This document shows positions 8,967 through 18,618 of a stretch of 64,000 nucleotides of DNA, one piece after another. Source of the DNA: Levilactobacillus tujiorum (GTDB taxonomy: Bacteria; Bacillota; Bacilli; Lactobacillales; Lactobacillaceae); NCBI RefSeq assembly GCF_012641185.1, contig NZ_JAAXLK010000001.1, positions 62,001-126,000 of the forward strand, read 5' to 3'. Made by a program: the position numbers and the translations under genes. The notes beneath the pieces are model-generated. The model made no database searches and was not told the origin of the DNA. It was given only the letters and a program-made list of their open reading frames with translations. Numbering within the stretch: the first letter of the stretch is position 1; each line of letters opens with the position of its first letter.

Positions 8967-10577
8967 ATGAAGAAAATAGTAGGGTTAAGTTTTGGATTAC
9001 TGGCAATTGCGGCGTTGGCTGGTTGTGGCACAACGCAGGCCAAGAGTAGCGCTGATAAAGCATTGAACGTCACCATGGTTGGGAATCCGGCGACGGCCAA
9101 TCCCGCCATTTCGGGTGACTCGAACAGCTCCAGCATGATTGCGCAGACGCAAGAAGGTCTGTATACGCTGAATAAGGACGGCAAAGTGGTCGCCGGTGTG
9201 GCTGAGAAAGTGGTTAAACCGACGCACAACGACACGGTTTATACGTTTAAAATTAAGCAAGCGGCCAAGTGGTCGAATGGCGATCCCGTCACGGCGCAAG
9301 ATTTTGTGACGTCGTTCCAGTGGCAAGTTAACCCCCAATCCAAATCGCAAGTTGCCAATAAATTAAAGTTCTTGAAGAACTATGATGCCGTACAAGCAGG
9401 GAAGCAACCGGTATCGGCGCTAGGGGTTAAGGCGCTCGACAAGTCGACCTTACAACTGACGCTTTCCAAGCCCCAACCGTGGCTGGCTGATATTTTAGCC
9501 ACGGCAGAATATCCCATGAAGACAGATTTATTTAAGAAGTACGGGAGTAAATATGGGACAACTTCAACTAAAACGATGTCCGAAGGGGCCTATAAACTAA
9601 AGGACTGGAGCGGCACGACGGATAGTTGGTCCTACGTTAAGAACCCGCATTACTGGAACGCCAAGAACGTTAAACTTGATCAGGTCAACGTTCAGGTTGT
9701 CAAGGATCCCGGCACCTCGGCAAGTCTGTTTAAGTCGGGTAAGGTGCAAGAGACCGTGCTGGCGGGGCAATACATCAAACAGAATGCGAATAATCCAGAG
9801 TTAAAGACGACTTTGAACAGCTCGATGCGGTTTTTAGAGTTCAACGATAAAAAGACGATTACCCACAACACTAAGGTGCGGCAGGCCTTCTCCTATGTCG
9901 TGGACCGGACGGCGTTGACTAAGAACGTTCTGCAGGATGGTTCAGCCGCGGCCAAGAACCTGATCCCGTATGGTGATGGTAATAACCCGACCACCGGAAA
10001 GGATTTCTCAGAAGAGGTCGGCAACATGTTGAGCTACAATCCACAAAAGGCGACACAGTTGTGGACGGCGGCTAAAGCAGAACTGGGCATCAAGAAAGCC
10101 AACCTAGAATTGTTGACGGCGGATACGGATGAGCAGAAGCATGCGGCTCAGTATTTGCAGCAACAGGCTCAGAAGTACATGCCAGGATTGACATTAACCA
10201 TCAAGTCGATGCCATTGGCCCAACAGATTGCGAAGGGATCGGCAGGGAACTTCGACATTGACTTAGACGGCTGGACCACGGATTGGCGGGACCCTTCTGA
10301 TTTCTTGCAGATGGCCGATGGCACTAGCTCAGTTAACTTTACGAAGTGGGATAATGCGCACTTCACGAATCTGATGAAGCAGATTGACGACACGTCCGCC
10401 CATTCAACGCAGCAACGGTGGAATTTAATGAAGCAGGCCGATAAATACGTGACGCAACAGGCGGGGTTAGTGCCCCTCTACCAGCAAGCCAAGGCCCATC
10501 TCGTTTCTGATCAAGTCGGTGGCTTGAAGTACACCATGACGACGGATGCCCAATATAAGTATGCTTATTGGAAATAA
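8967..10577 (+). CDS. Peptide ABC transporter substrate-binding lipoprotein (OppA-like)
   Basis: A 536-residue extracellular solute-binding protein of the SBP_bac_5 family. The lipoprotein signal ends in lipobox LAGC, giving a mature N-terminal Cys at residue 20. Family features include YTFKIKQAAKWSNGDPVTAQDF, the central LEFNDKKTITHNTKVRQAFSY, and DIDLDGWTTDWRDPSDF. No permease or ATPase genes follow, so it must work with an Opp system encoded elsewhere. The T-box leader ties it to amino-acid starvation, suggesting uptake of peptides rich in one amino acid. ATG 8967 follows GAGGGA; the earlier in-frame codons overlap the leader terminator. Confidence 0.93.
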   Translation: MKKIVGLSFGLLAIAALAGCGTTQAKSSADKALNVTMVGNPATANPAISGDSNSSSMIAQTQEGLYTLNKDGKVVAGVAEKVVKPTHNDTVYTFKIKQAAKWSNGDPVTAQDFVTSFQWQVNPQSKSQVANKLKFLKNYDAVQAGKQPVSALGVKALDKSTLQLTLSKPQPWLADILATAEYPMKTDLFKKYGSKYGTTSTKTMSEGAYKLKDWSGTTDSWSYVKNPHYWNAKNVKLDQVNVQVVKDPGTSASLFKSGKVQETVLAGQYIKQNANNPELKTTLNSSMRFLEFNDKKTITHNTKVRQAFSYVVDRTALTKNVLQDGSAAAKNLIPYGDGNNPTTGKDFSEEVGNMLSYNPQKATQLWTAAKAELGIKKANLELLTADTDEQKHAAQYLQQQAQKYMPGLTLTIKSMPLAQQIAKGSAGNFDIDLDGWTTDWRDPSDFLQMADGTSSVNFTKWDNAHFTNLMKQIDDTSAHSTQQRWNLMKQADKYVTQQAGLVPLYQQAKAHLVSDQVGGLKYTMTTDAQYKYAYWK

Positions 10578-10637
10578 CCTGTGAGTGTGCGCCCAGAGAG
10601 ACCGCACTCACCGCATGTCTCACAACCAACCCCGGAA

Positions 10638-10670
10638 GCCGTACCGCAGAAATGTGGGCGGCTTTTTTTT
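10638..10670 (+). terminator. Terminator after the oppA-like gene
   Basis: GCCGTACCGCA / TGTGGGCGGC stem with a GAAA loop and a run of eight Ts. Confidence 0.85.
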
Positions 10671-10856
10671 GCGAGGCTTGGCGAGAATTAATAGTTGCAC
10701 CAGAAAACTAATCAGTCAGCGATTAGTTTATGTTACTATGAAAATATGGAAGATCGCGGGGAACCGTTTCGGTTGATCATTTGGGGGAACGTTGGTGAAA
10801 ACTGACGGCAAATGACAGGCGAATTGGGGCAGGTCTAACCTAGAGGAGGCTGCGCA

Positions 10857-11093
10857 GTGAGTTTTCAAAAAATATTGCGAGATCAAGTTGTGCAAACGGT
10901 TGACTTATTAGAAATTTTTCTATGTTTGATGGTACCGGTGATTTTAACCAAGGGTGCAATCGATTTTCTGTCACAGGGGCAATTATTCTGGTTAAGTTAT
11001 GCCATTTTATTTCTCAAGAGCGTGGGTGGCTTTATCGGGCTGTTCGCGGTAATTGATTTATTCGAGGCGGTGCGGCGTTACCGGTCGCGCTGA
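10857..11093 (+). CDS. Small membrane protein, unknown function
   Basis: 78 residues from GTG 10857, with TAGAGGAGG 7 nt upstream. Two hydrophobic segments (about 17-35 and 45-65) are separated by a short polar loop, and the end is basic (RRYRSR), predicting two membrane helices. It is a single-gene unit, with a terminator on each side, in the 280-bp gap after oppA. Its function is not recognised. Confidence 0.75.
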   Translation: MSFQKILRDQVVQTVDLLEIFLCLMVPVILTKGAIDFLSQGQLFWLSYAILFLKSVGGFIGLFAVIDLFEAVRRYRSR

Positions 11094-11099
11094 ACAGCT

Positions 11100-11136
11100 G
11101 ACGGCGACTCCACAAAGGAGTGGTCGTCTTTTTTTA
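11100..11136. terminator. Terminator between convergent genes
   Basis: GACGGCGACTCC / GGAGTGGTCGTC hairpin followed by seven Ts on the plus strand. It separates the small membrane gene from the convergent secreted-protein gene. Confidence 0.85.
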
Positions 11137-11739
11137 ACCGGGAAAATCGAGGCCAATCTTGCGTTGAAGCGGTTTGCTCGTTTTTTTGTGCGGCTGTTTA
11201 GCAGTGATAGCCACGGTTTCCTGGCGAAAGGCTTGATCGGATGGACGCGTTCTGACGGGAAGCTTTAAACTAACCTGAGTGTGGTTGCCCTGAGAAGTGA
11301 CGTGATAGGTCTTGCCTCGAAATTTAGCCGTGACGGTGCTGTGGACTGGAACTTTGACGGTCGGTTGCCAAAAGGTTTGCCGAGCGGGAGCTTTTCCGGA
11401 CAGTAAGACCGGCTTAGTGGTAGCGTAGCGCTTCGCCGGGATCTTTTTGGTCAGATGGCCATTGGTCACTTTAACCGTCCCATAGCCCCGAAATTTCACG
11501 TTAAAGCGATGGTGCTTTAAGGCACGGGTGGATTCGGCTAGGGTTTGCCCTTTGTACGTGACTTTTAGGGCTTGGGGCTGGGATGATTTGGTTTTCAACA
11601 AGAGCTTGTGCGTCCGGCCATTGTACTGAACCTTTGTCACGGTGAACGGGATCGGGGCGGTGAAGTGTCTGATGGCGAAGACGGTTCCGGTTCCACCCAG
11701 CGCTAAGGCCGTGATGGTTCCCAGAATTAGTTTATTCAT
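11134..11739 (-). CDS. Secreted or membrane-anchored beta-rich protein, unknown function
   Basis: 201 residues. ATG 11739 has AGGAGGTC 5 nt upstream; the longer frame start has none. The N-terminus MNKLILGTITALALGGTGTVFA is a signal peptide or signal anchor. The rest is basic and rich in Thr, Lys and Val with alternating strands (KVTYKGQTLAES, GYGTVKVTNGHLTKKIPAK), resembling tandem immunoglobulin-like or Bacillus-type add-on domains. The C-terminus KPHKKTSKPLQRKIGLDFPG is highly basic. No catalytic motif is visible. Confidence 0.75.
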   Translation of the reverse strand: MNKLILGTITALALGGTGTVFAIRHFTAPIPFTVTKVQYNGRTHKLLLKTKSSQPQALKVTYKGQTLAESTRALKHHRFNVKFRGYGTVKVTNGHLTKKIPAKRYATTKPVLLSGKAPARQTFWQPTVKVPVHSTVTAKFRGKTYHVTSQGNHTQVSLKLPVRTRPSDQAFRQETVAITAKQPHKKTSKPLQRKIGLDFPG

Positions 11740-11766
11740 AATCGACCTCCTATTTAGCCTCCACAC

Positions 11767-12009
11767 TACGGAAAATCCCCTAACTAGTCAACGTTTATCA
11801 GCTTTATACATGCAACTGAATAAAAAAAGCCTTATAAAAAGGCGGCTGATCCCAGCCAAAGCGGGCATACAAGCACTAACCTGCTCGGTGGGGGAGAAAA
11901 AATAATGAGCACTGACAAAATTGGATTTGCTATTTTAGGTAGAAAAGATTGGTCGTTCGAGCGAATTGAATAAACATAAACAAAACGGATATTTATTACT
12001 TGAAGGCAC
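11767..12009. other. Intergenic stretch with no supported gene
   Basis: A hairpin AGCCTTATAAAAAGGC-like element (about 11828-11843) is followed by sequence with no convincing ORF or ribosome binding site. No other element seen. Confidence 0.4.
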
Positions 12010-12050
12010 AAAAAAATCAGCAACCACGAAGACGTCTTCGTGAAAGCTGA
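12010..12050 (-). terminator. Terminator of the tRNA-Lys gene
   Basis: On the minus strand AATCAGC..CACGAAGA / TCTTCGTG..GCTGATT is followed by a T-run, just downstream of the tRNA. Confidence 0.85.
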
Positions 12051-12060
12051 TTAGTAGTTA

Positions 12061-12133
12061 TGGGCAGTCAGGGGATCGAACCCTGGACCCACGGATTAAG
12101 AGTCCGTTGCTCTGCCAGCTGAGCTAACTGCCC
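12061..12133 (-). tRNA. tRNA-Lys (anticodon CTT)
   Basis: 73-nt cloverleaf on the minus strand. The acceptor stem is GGGCAGT/ACTGCCC with discriminator A, the D arm TAGCTCAGCTGGCAGAGC, anticodon loop CTCTTAA reading CTT, and T arm CCAGGGTTCGATCCCCTG. CCA is not encoded. It reads AAG. Confidence 0.97.
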
Positions 12134-12742
12134 ATGTGATTAAGTTGTTGTGTGTGTCTCACATATCAACGAGAACTATCATATCATGAGGATAGGGGGT
12201 GTGCAACCCCTTTTTGAAAAAAAGTTGATTTTTATTCAAAAAATTGGTTATACGGACGTCACAATTCCTAATTTACCGGGAATTTTACGGATCGGCCAAA
12301 AATAAAATTTTTTTTGGAAATTGCGTAAAAGACGCCATTATTCGGGGGATCGCGGCCGATAAAAAATGTCCAAAAATATAAAACGGACAAAATTCATTAA
12401 AATGTCTATCACTTCGGATCATTTCCTGGGAAATGTAAAATTAACAGTAGCTTAACCCTTACAGCGGTCTGAACTGAAAGAAATTTTAGGATGTGTTATA
12501 ATTCAGGTAGCGTTGCTTTCCCGTCACTGGAAACTTATCAGGACGGTCAGCGCACCTGAAAAAATCGGATGGGGTCATGACGCCCCATCCACTATTCCTT
12601 GACTTTAAACGATGAAAAAAATGAACATTAATTGTAGTGGCCCCATTGTCGATGGTTCTATGACATCCAATGGCAGGCCTGCCGGTAATCCTGCAATTAC
12701 CGGATCAGACTGTATTTCCCTTTAAGGAGGAAATTTTTAATT
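12134..12742. other. walR upstream region, 609 bp
   Basis: AT-rich region with no ORF of note. It holds a Noc-box-like palindrome (12421-12434), a -10-like TATAAT at 12497-12502 with no good -35, and two strong hairpins in the presumed leader: GGATGGGG/CCCCATCC (about 12569-12592) and CCGGTAAT/ATTACCGG (12680-12700). The long structured leader may control walR expression. Confidence 0.5.
12421..12434. promoter_or_regulatory. Noc-binding-site-like palindrome
   Basis: ATTTCCTGGGAAAT differs by one base from the nucleoid-occlusion Noc site ATTTCYCGGGAAAT. It stands in the intergenic region before walR. Confidence 0.45.
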
Positions 12743-13459
12743 ATGCCTAAAAAAATTCTAGTTGTCGATGACGAAAAGCCTATTACTGATATTATGAAGT
12801 TTAATTTGGAAAAAGAAGGATACGAAGTGGACGTTGCCTATGATGGCGAAGCCGCCATTCAACAGGTTGAAGACGGTGATCCTGACCTCGTTATCTTGGA
12901 TTTAATGTTACCTAAGGTTGATGGGCTAGAAGTGGCTCGTGAAATCCGGAAGAAGCATGACATGCCGATCATCATGGTGACGGCCAAGGATTCTGAACTG
13001 GACAAGGTACTCGGACTGGAATTAGGGGCCGACGACTACGTAACGAAGCCATTCTCTAACCGGGAATTGGTTGCCCGGGTCAAGGCCAACTTGCGGCGAC
13101 AGAATACGGCGGCTCACGCCCAGCCAGAAGAGCCAGAGAATCAGGATATTGAAATTGGTGATTTGACCATCCACCCTGAGGCTTACTCTGTCTCTAAGCG
13201 GGGCTCAAGCATCGAATTGACCCACCGTGAATTCGAATTGCTACATTATCTTGCCCAACATATTGGGCAAGTCATGACCCGGGAACATTTGCTACAGACG
13301 GTCTGGGGTTATGACTACTTCGGTGACGTGCGGACCGTGGATGTGACGGTGCGTCGGCTCAGAGAAAAGATTGAAGATAGCCCTAGTCACCCAACGTGGT
13401 TAGTCACGCGGCGGGGTGTCGGTTACTACTTGCGCAACCCGGATTCTGATCAGGCCTAG
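12743..13459 (+). CDS. walR: Cell-wall response regulator WalR (YycF)
   Basis: A 238-residue OmpR-type response regulator. The receiver domain (1-120) has the acidic pair at DD 9-10, phospho-acceptor Asp53 in [11 protein letters not shown], and Lys in YVTKPFS. The winged helix domain (about 135-232) includes [13 protein letters not shown] and [12 protein letters not shown]. With WalK it controls autolysins and wall homeostasis and is usually essential. AAGGAGGAAA lies upstream. It heads the walRK-yycH-yycI-walJ-htrA series. Confidence 0.98.
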   Translation: MPKKILVVDDEKPITDIMKFNLEKEGYEVDVAYDGEAAIQQVEDGDPDLVILDLMLPKVDGLEVAREIRKKHDMPIIMVTAKDSELDKVLGLELGADDYVTKPFSNRELVARVKANLRRQNTAAHAQPEEPENQDIEIGDLTIHPEAYSVSKRGSSIELTHREFELLHYLAQHIGQVMTREHLLQTVWGYDYFGDVRTVDVTVRRLREKIEDSPSHPTWLVTRRGVGYYLRNPDSDQA

Positions 13460-13505
13460 CTAGCGGTTAGCCGCTAAATCTCGCATTGGAGGAGTATGTG
13501 ACTTC

Positions 13506-15362
13506 GTGAATAGCAAAATTAAATTTTTCCAGTCGATTCATTTTAAAATCGCGCTGGTCTTCGCGCTACTCCTATTACTAACGCTGGAGATCGTGGGTGC
13601 GGTGTTCGTCCGCCAACTGGAACGGCAAAACTTAAATACGTTCAAATCGCAGCAGGTGGTGCAAACCTATATTACAAACCGCTTGTCAGATGAGTTGTCG
13701 ACGACCAACACCACTAAGGCCGACAAACAAATTAAGTCGACGCTGTCGGAGATTAACAACACGAATAATGCCCAGATTCGGGTCATTGATAACAAGGGAA
13801 CCATTCGTGGGACCAATGAAGTCGATAACCAGGGGATTGTTGGTCAGAAGACGACAGACAATAACATTAAGAATTCTATCTATAACAACCGCGATGTGGT
13901 GCGAACGACGTACAATTCGCAAAATAATAGTCGGTACTATACGACGATCACGCGACTGATTCGCACTCAGGGAAATAACAGCGAATTAGTTGGGGTTGTT
14001 TATATGCGGTCGAGTCTTGACTCGGTCTATCAAAATATTAATCAAATCACGCTGATCTACGTCTCCGCGGCGTTTGTCGCGATTATCTTAGGCCTCGTGA
14101 TGGCCATCATTATTTCCCGGGCAATTACTCGACCAATTGATGAAATGAAGAAACAAACGCTTCGAATTGCGCGAGGGGACTACTCCGGGCACGTTCAGGT
14201 CTATGGGACGGATGAGCTGGGCCAATTGGCCAGTGCCGTCAATAACCTTTCTGTGCGGGTTGAAGAGGCACAGGAGTCCACTGAGTCTGAACGCCGGCGG
14301 CTAGATTCCGTGATGTCGCATATGACCGATGGGGTTATTGCGACGGATCGCCGGGGGAATGTCACCATTATTAACGAAACGGCGGCTAGTTTCCTGGATA
14401 CGGAGACGGATAGCGCCGTGGGCAAATCAATTCTGGATCTCTTAGCCATTCGTGATGACTATACGTTACGCGAGCTCTTAGAGGACCCGGATGATTTAGT
14501 TTTGGACTTTTCAAAGAAGGATCATGATCTGATTCTGCAAGCCTACTTCTCACTCATTCAGCGTGAGTCGGGCTTTATTTCCGGGTTAGTCTGTGTCTTA
14601 CATGACGTCACGGAACAGCAGAAGATTGATCAGGATCGGAAACAATTCGTGTCAAACGTTTCCCATGAATTGCGGACGCCATTAACCAGTGTGCGGGCTT
14701 ACATCGAGTCGCTGTCTGAAGGGGCCTGGAAGGACCCTGAGGTGGCACCACAATTTCTGAAGGTGACGCAAGAAGAGACTGACCGGATGATTCGGATGAT
14801 TAATGACCTGCTAACGCTGTCGCGGATGGATTCCGGAACGCAGAAGGTTGATATGGAAATGGTCAACTTAAACGAGCTGTTTAACTATGTCTTGGATCGC
14901 TTCGATATGATGTTGAAGCAAGATGATCAGCCAGAGAAGACCTACACGATCAAGCGTGACTTTACGAAGCGCGATCTCTGGGTAGAAATTGACACCGATC
15001 GCTTCACGCAAGTGCTCGATAATTTGATGAACAATGCGATTAAGTATTCGCCGGATGGTGGGGTCATTACCTGCCGGTTGTTGGAGACGCACAACAACGT
15101 TATTTTAAGTGTGTCTGACCAAGGCCTGGGGATTCCGCGAGCAGATATTCCACGCATTTTTGACCGCTTCTATCGGGTTGATAAGGCGCGTTCACGGGCC
15201 CAAGGTGGGACTGGTCTGGGCTTAGCAATTTCCAGAGAAGTCGTACAACTCCTGGGTGGCCGGATCTGGGTCGACAGTCGCGAAGGGCGTGGCTCAACGT
15301 TCTACATTTCACTACCTTATAAGCCGTACGAAGAGGAGGATCTTTGGGATGAAGATAACTAA
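13506..15362 (+). CDS. walK: Cell-wall sensor histidine kinase WalK (YycG)
   Basis: A 618-residue membrane kinase, partner of WalR. It has TM1 (about 12-34), an extracytoplasmic sensor loop rich in Asn/Thr (about 35-180), TM2 (about 180-203), HAMP (RAITRPIDEMKK), PAS (about 265-370), a HisKA domain with His387 in VSNVSHELRTPLTSVRAY, and an HATPase_c domain (NNAIKYSPDGG, SDQGLGIP, GTGLGLAIS). The start is GTG 13506; GGAGGAG is 12 nt upstream, longer than usual. Its last 14 bases overlap yycH. Confidence 0.97.
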   Translation: MNSKIKFFQSIHFKIALVFALLLLLTLEIVGAVFVRQLERQNLNTFKSQQVVQTYITNRLSDELSTTNTTKADKQIKSTLSEINNTNNAQIRVIDNKGTIRGTNEVDNQGIVGQKTTDNNIKNSIYNNRDVVRTTYNSQNNSRYYTTITRLIRTQGNNSELVGVVYMRSSLDSVYQNINQITLIYVSAAFVAIILGLVMAIIISRAITRPIDEMKKQTLRIARGDYSGHVQVYGTDELGQLASAVNNLSVRVEEAQESTESERRRLDSVMSHMTDGVIATDRRGNVTIINETAASFLDTETDSAVGKSILDLLAIRDDYTLRELLEDPDDLVLDFSKKDHDLILQAYFSLIQRESGFISGLVCVLHDVTEQQKIDQDRKQFVSNVSHELRTPLTSVRAYIESLSEGAWKDPEVAPQFLKVTQEETDRMIRMINDLLTLSRMDSGTQKVDMEMVNLNELFNYVLDRFDMMLKQDDQPEKTYTIKRDFTKRDLWVEIDTDRFTQVLDNLMNNAIKYSPDGGVITCRLLETHNNVILSVSDQGLGIPRADIPRIFDRFYRVDKARSRAQGGTGLGLAISREVVQLLGGRIWVDSREGRGSTFYISLPYKPYEEEDLWDEDN

Positions 15363-16650
15363 AGCCTTCTTACCACTGGGATTAGCCGTAGCCGTGACTG
15401 TCAGCGTGGTGCTGTCGGCCATGATCTGGACCAACCCGGCGCAGTATGAGCGGAACCGCCAGCGCAGCTCGAACACCACGACCACGGAACTGAGTACGCG
15501 GCCGCAACGGGATGTTTATCTGCCGACGCAGGTGGTTTATAGCGACGGTAATGGCAACCAAGAACTATTGAACAACCGTAAAGTTAACCTGACAACTGAA
15601 TTGCGTGAGGTGCTGAATAAGTGGCAATTTGGCCGGGTTAACAACGTTCGGGTGTCATCTAAGGCGGCTTATATGCGGTACTTAACGCGTAAGAGTAGCT
15701 TATTGCTGTCGTACGCCAGCCCGATCAACGTGAGAATGTTCAACACGGTATTCGGCAGTCAGTTAAATAGTCAAACGACGCAGTTTTCCCGGATCTTAGT
15801 CCCGCTGGATAAGCAGGATCACATTTATCTATTGGATGACCGGAAGCAAGATGTCTATGAGGTGACCGTGAAGTCAGCGGACGCTAAGGCCATTCGTAAG
15901 ATTATGAAGGAGAACCTGTTCCGGATTGATGTGAAGATGAAATGGCTGAGTCAAGCGGCGACGGCCTACGTGACGTCGAGCGTGACGGTGCCATCTTACA
16001 GTTATTTGGTAAATCAACAGTCCACCGACTACTTTACGTCGCGCCTGTTGAACAAAGGAGAGTCGACCAATGTGTCGGCCAAGAAGAATAAAGACAATAC
16101 GATTTATAGCGATGGGGCATCGCGGCAATTGACGGTATATCACAAGCAAGGCACTGCGTTGTTTGAAGATTACAGTGCGTTGCAATCCTCACTGAGTTTT
16201 AGTCAGGCGTTGAAGGCCAGCTATTCGGCCGTGAAGACCATCGGCATTCCGATGGAGAACTTGCGGTATTACGGATATAGTGCGGCCAATTCCACAGTGA
16301 CCTACCGGAGCTTTGTCGAAGGATTCCCAATTTTTAACCAGAGTGACTATGGCGCTGCGCGGATTCAAATGTTATCGCAAGGCGTTCGGCGGTATAACTT
16401 CTCGCGGTATAGTTTGCAAGTGCCAGTGCCGACAGATAAGAAGTCGGTAACGTTGCCAGGAACTCAGGCGGTGATTAAACAGCTGGTCGCGGCTGGTTAC
16501 AGTCAGTCGAAGATTAGCAGTTTGCAGGTGGGCTACCAGTGGTTGACGTCATCGTCATCGGATAAGGTGGTCAACCTGACGCCAACCTGGTACGTGCACT
16601 ACAACGGCAGCTGGAAGACGTATACGCAGATGCTGAAACAGCAGCAGTAG
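15349..16650 (+). CDS. yycH: WalRK regulatory membrane protein YycH
   Basis: A 433-residue protein with one N-terminal membrane helix (LGLAVAVTVSVVLSAMIW) and a long extracytoplasmic part, typical of YycH. In Bacillus YycH and YycI interact with WalK through their membrane helices and reduce its activity; in other Firmicutes the effect can differ. ATG 15349 overlaps the walK end, with AGAGGAGG 7-8 nt upstream, so translation is probably coupled. Length and position are as expected. Confidence 0.92.
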   Translation: MKITKAFLPLGLAVAVTVSVVLSAMIWTNPAQYERNRQRSSNTTTTELSTRPQRDVYLPTQVVYSDGNGNQELLNNRKVNLTTELREVLNKWQFGRVNNVRVSSKAAYMRYLTRKSSLLLSYASPINVRMFNTVFGSQLNSQTTQFSRILVPLDKQDHIYLLDDRKQDVYEVTVKSADAKAIRKIMKENLFRIDVKMKWLSQAATAYVTSSVTVPSYSYLVNQQSTDYFTSRLLNKGESTNVSAKKNKDNTIYSDGASRQLTVYHKQGTALFEDYSALQSSLSFSQALKASYSAVKTIGIPMENLRYYGYSAANSTVTYRSFVEGFPIFNQSDYGAARIQMLSQGVRRYNFSRYSLQVPVPTDKKSVTLPGTQAVIKQLVAAGYSQSKISSLQVGYQWLTSSSSDKVVNLTPTWYVHYNGSWKTYTQMLKQQQ

Positions 16651-16676
16651 CCTGGTGAAAAGGAGGGGGATTCGGC

Positions 16677-17534
16677 ATGGATTTTCGGCGCATTGAGTGG
16701 CTATTCTTAGTCGCGTTTATCGCAATTGACATTTTCTTGTTTGCGGCGTTTCAACACGATACGACGGGTCAGACGGATACCACCTCCAGTCGTTCGGCGG
16801 ATAGTGATACCACGATCGTGAAAGAAATGCGGACGGACGATATCAAATTTGGGACGCCGTCTAAGAAGAGCAGTGAGGGCTATTACGTCTCTACCAGTAA
16901 TAACGATAGCGTCAAGAGTAGCCTGACGTCGCTGTCCGATCAGACGGTTCATTATCAGACCGATGGGACGTTTACATCGACCTTTAAGACCCCCATTACA
17001 GACGTGGATGGCCAGCATCCTGACAAGACGTTGGATACGGTGGTGGCCAACCCCGCGCTGATTCTAAATGGGAGTCAGTATAAATATAATCGACAACTGT
17101 CCAGCCAGAACACGGTGGTCTATACGCAACGCGTGACGGATGGTCAGATTTATTCGAAGTTTGGTGAAATTCGGTTTAGCCTTACCAATACGGGAACCGT
17201 GTCCGGCTATACGCAGGGGTACTTGACCAACGTCACGACCTTGCGGGAAAAGACGGAAACCATTTCCGAACAAAAGGCGCTGATCTGGTTGTATCAGTAC
17301 AATCAGATTGCGAACAACACCAAGATCATGTGGACGAAGTTGGCGTACACCCGGTACTTCAATTTGAAGAACAGTAGCGTGTACATTCCAACTTGGGTCA
17401 TTGCGGTTAAAGCGAATAGTGGCAGTAACGCTGGCGTCTTACAGCTGAAACACGTCAATGCCTTTACGGGGGCGATCCTGACGTCGGATAGTAATGTGAA
17501 GACGGTCAGTGGGACCACGACAACCAGTAATTAA
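16677..17534 (+). CDS. yycI: WalRK regulatory membrane protein YycI
   Basis: A 285-residue bitopic protein with N-terminal membrane helix (IEWLFLVAFIAIDIFLFAAF) and an extracytoplasmic YycI domain. It should work with YycH on WalK. AAGGAGGG precedes ATG 16677, 26 bp after yycH. A linker rich in Thr and Ser (residues 25-60) follows the helix. A terminator-like hairpin after the stop may lower expression of the downstream walJ. Confidence 0.92.
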   Translation: MDFRRIEWLFLVAFIAIDIFLFAAFQHDTTGQTDTTSSRSADSDTTIVKEMRTDDIKFGTPSKKSSEGYYVSTSNNDSVKSSLTSLSDQTVHYQTDGTFTSTFKTPITDVDGQHPDKTLDTVVANPALILNGSQYKYNRQLSSQNTVVYTQRVTDGQIYSKFGEIRFSLTNTGTVSGYTQGYLTNVTTLREKTETISEQKALIWLYQYNQIANNTKIMWTKLAYTRYFNLKNSSVYIPTWVIAVKANSGSNAGVLQLKHVNAFTGAILTSDSNVKTVSGTTTTSN

Positions 17535-17535
17535 A

Positions 17536-17557
17536 GGGCGGCCTCGGCCGCTTTTTT
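17536..17557 (+). terminator. Short GC hairpin with T-run after yycI
   Basis: GCGGCC-TC-GGCCGC followed by TTTTTT. The 2-nt loop forces opening of a base pair, but the element is otherwise a standard terminator or attenuator inside the wal cluster. Confidence 0.65.
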
Positions 17558-17640
17558 AATTGCGAGTAAAGTGTGGATAATAAGTTACAAGTGCCGTGAA
17601 ATGCGGTATCATAACGGTATTGAATTTAAGGAGAGGTCGA

Positions 17641-18468
17641 ATGGATTTGCGGACGAAAACAGCAACAGCGGATGACTTGCGGATCAGTGTGTTATCCAGC
17701 GGGAGCACGGGAAATGTGTGCTACGTCGAAAGCCCGAACGAGCGAATCATGATTGACGCCGGGTTAAGCGGGAAGAAAATTGAGAAGTTAATGGGTGACA
17801 TTAACCGGAATATGAAGGACGTTAACGCCCTGTTGGTCACCCACGAACACTCGGATCACCGCCAGGCCGTGGGGATTTTGGCGCGACGCTACGAGCAACT
17901 CAACGTGTACGCAAATCAGGGTACCTGGGATGCGATGAGCAGTAAGATTGGCAAGGTCGATCTGGCCCAGAAGCACCTGTTCGCGCCAGATACGGTGCAA
18001 ACGTTTGGCGATATTGATGTGGAAAGCTTCTCCGTGTCGCATGACGCAGCGGAGCCTCAGTTCTACGCGATCCATTATCATGGCAAGACCTTCGTGATCT
18101 TGACGGATACGGGGTACGTCTCCGAGCACGTAGAAGGGGTGATCGCCGATGCCGACGCCTACCTGTTGGAATGTAACCATGACGTGGAAATGCTGCGGAT
18201 GGGCGAATATTCTTGGCCATTGAAGCAGCGGATCTTAGGCGATAAGGGGCACTTGTCCAATGAGGAAGGTGCCGATGCGTTGATGGATGTGTTGGGCAAT
18301 CGGACCAAGAAGATTTATCTAGGTCACCGGAGCCTGCACAATAATATGCAGTCGCTGTGTCACCTGACCGTGGCGTCCATGATGGAGAATCGTGATTTTG
18401 GCGTGGGCCATGATTTCCAGTTGATTGATACCAATCCGGAGGAAGCGACGCCACTGGTGGCTTTATAA
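17641..18468 (+). CDS. walJ: WalJ/YycJ metallo-beta-lactamase-fold nuclease
   Basis: A 275-residue cytosolic metallo-beta-lactamase-fold protein. The metal motif is THEHSDH (about residues 64-70), with later ligands in SHDAAEP, LTDTGYV, LECNHD and the C-terminal GHRSLHNN. WalJ proteins are exonucleases linked to coordination of replication or mismatch repair with cell division. ATG 17641 has AAGGAGAGG 5 nt upstream; the longer frame lacks a site. The position after yycI is conserved. Confidence 0.93.
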   Translation: MDLRTKTATADDLRISVLSSGSTGNVCYVESPNERIMIDAGLSGKKIEKLMGDINRNMKDVNALLVTHEHSDHRQAVGILARRYEQLNVYANQGTWDAMSSKIGKVDLAQKHLFAPDTVQTFGDIDVESFSVSHDAAEPQFYAIHYHGKTFVILTDTGYVSEHVEGVIADADAYLLECNHDVEMLRMGEYSWPLKQRILGDKGHLSNEEGADALMDVLGNRTKKIYLGHRSLHNNMQSLCHLTVASMMENRDFGVGHDFQLIDTNPEEATPLVAL

Positions 18469-18618
18469 AGAAATTGTAAACTTTAGGACTTCGGCAAGTA
18501 TTTGTCAAAAAAAATTCACACAATCCAGTTATTATAAGAGTTATCAAAAATGACGGTTGGTGGTCCTAGGATCCCCGGCCGACGAATGAGGAGGGTTAGC
18601 GCGTTTCTGCGCAATGCT

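Noticed and set aside
17900-18547. A 215-codon minus-strand frame opposite walJ
   Set aside because: Composition (many Arg, Pro, Ser, His) is that of an antisense shadow of a GC-rich gene; walJ on the other strand is certain.
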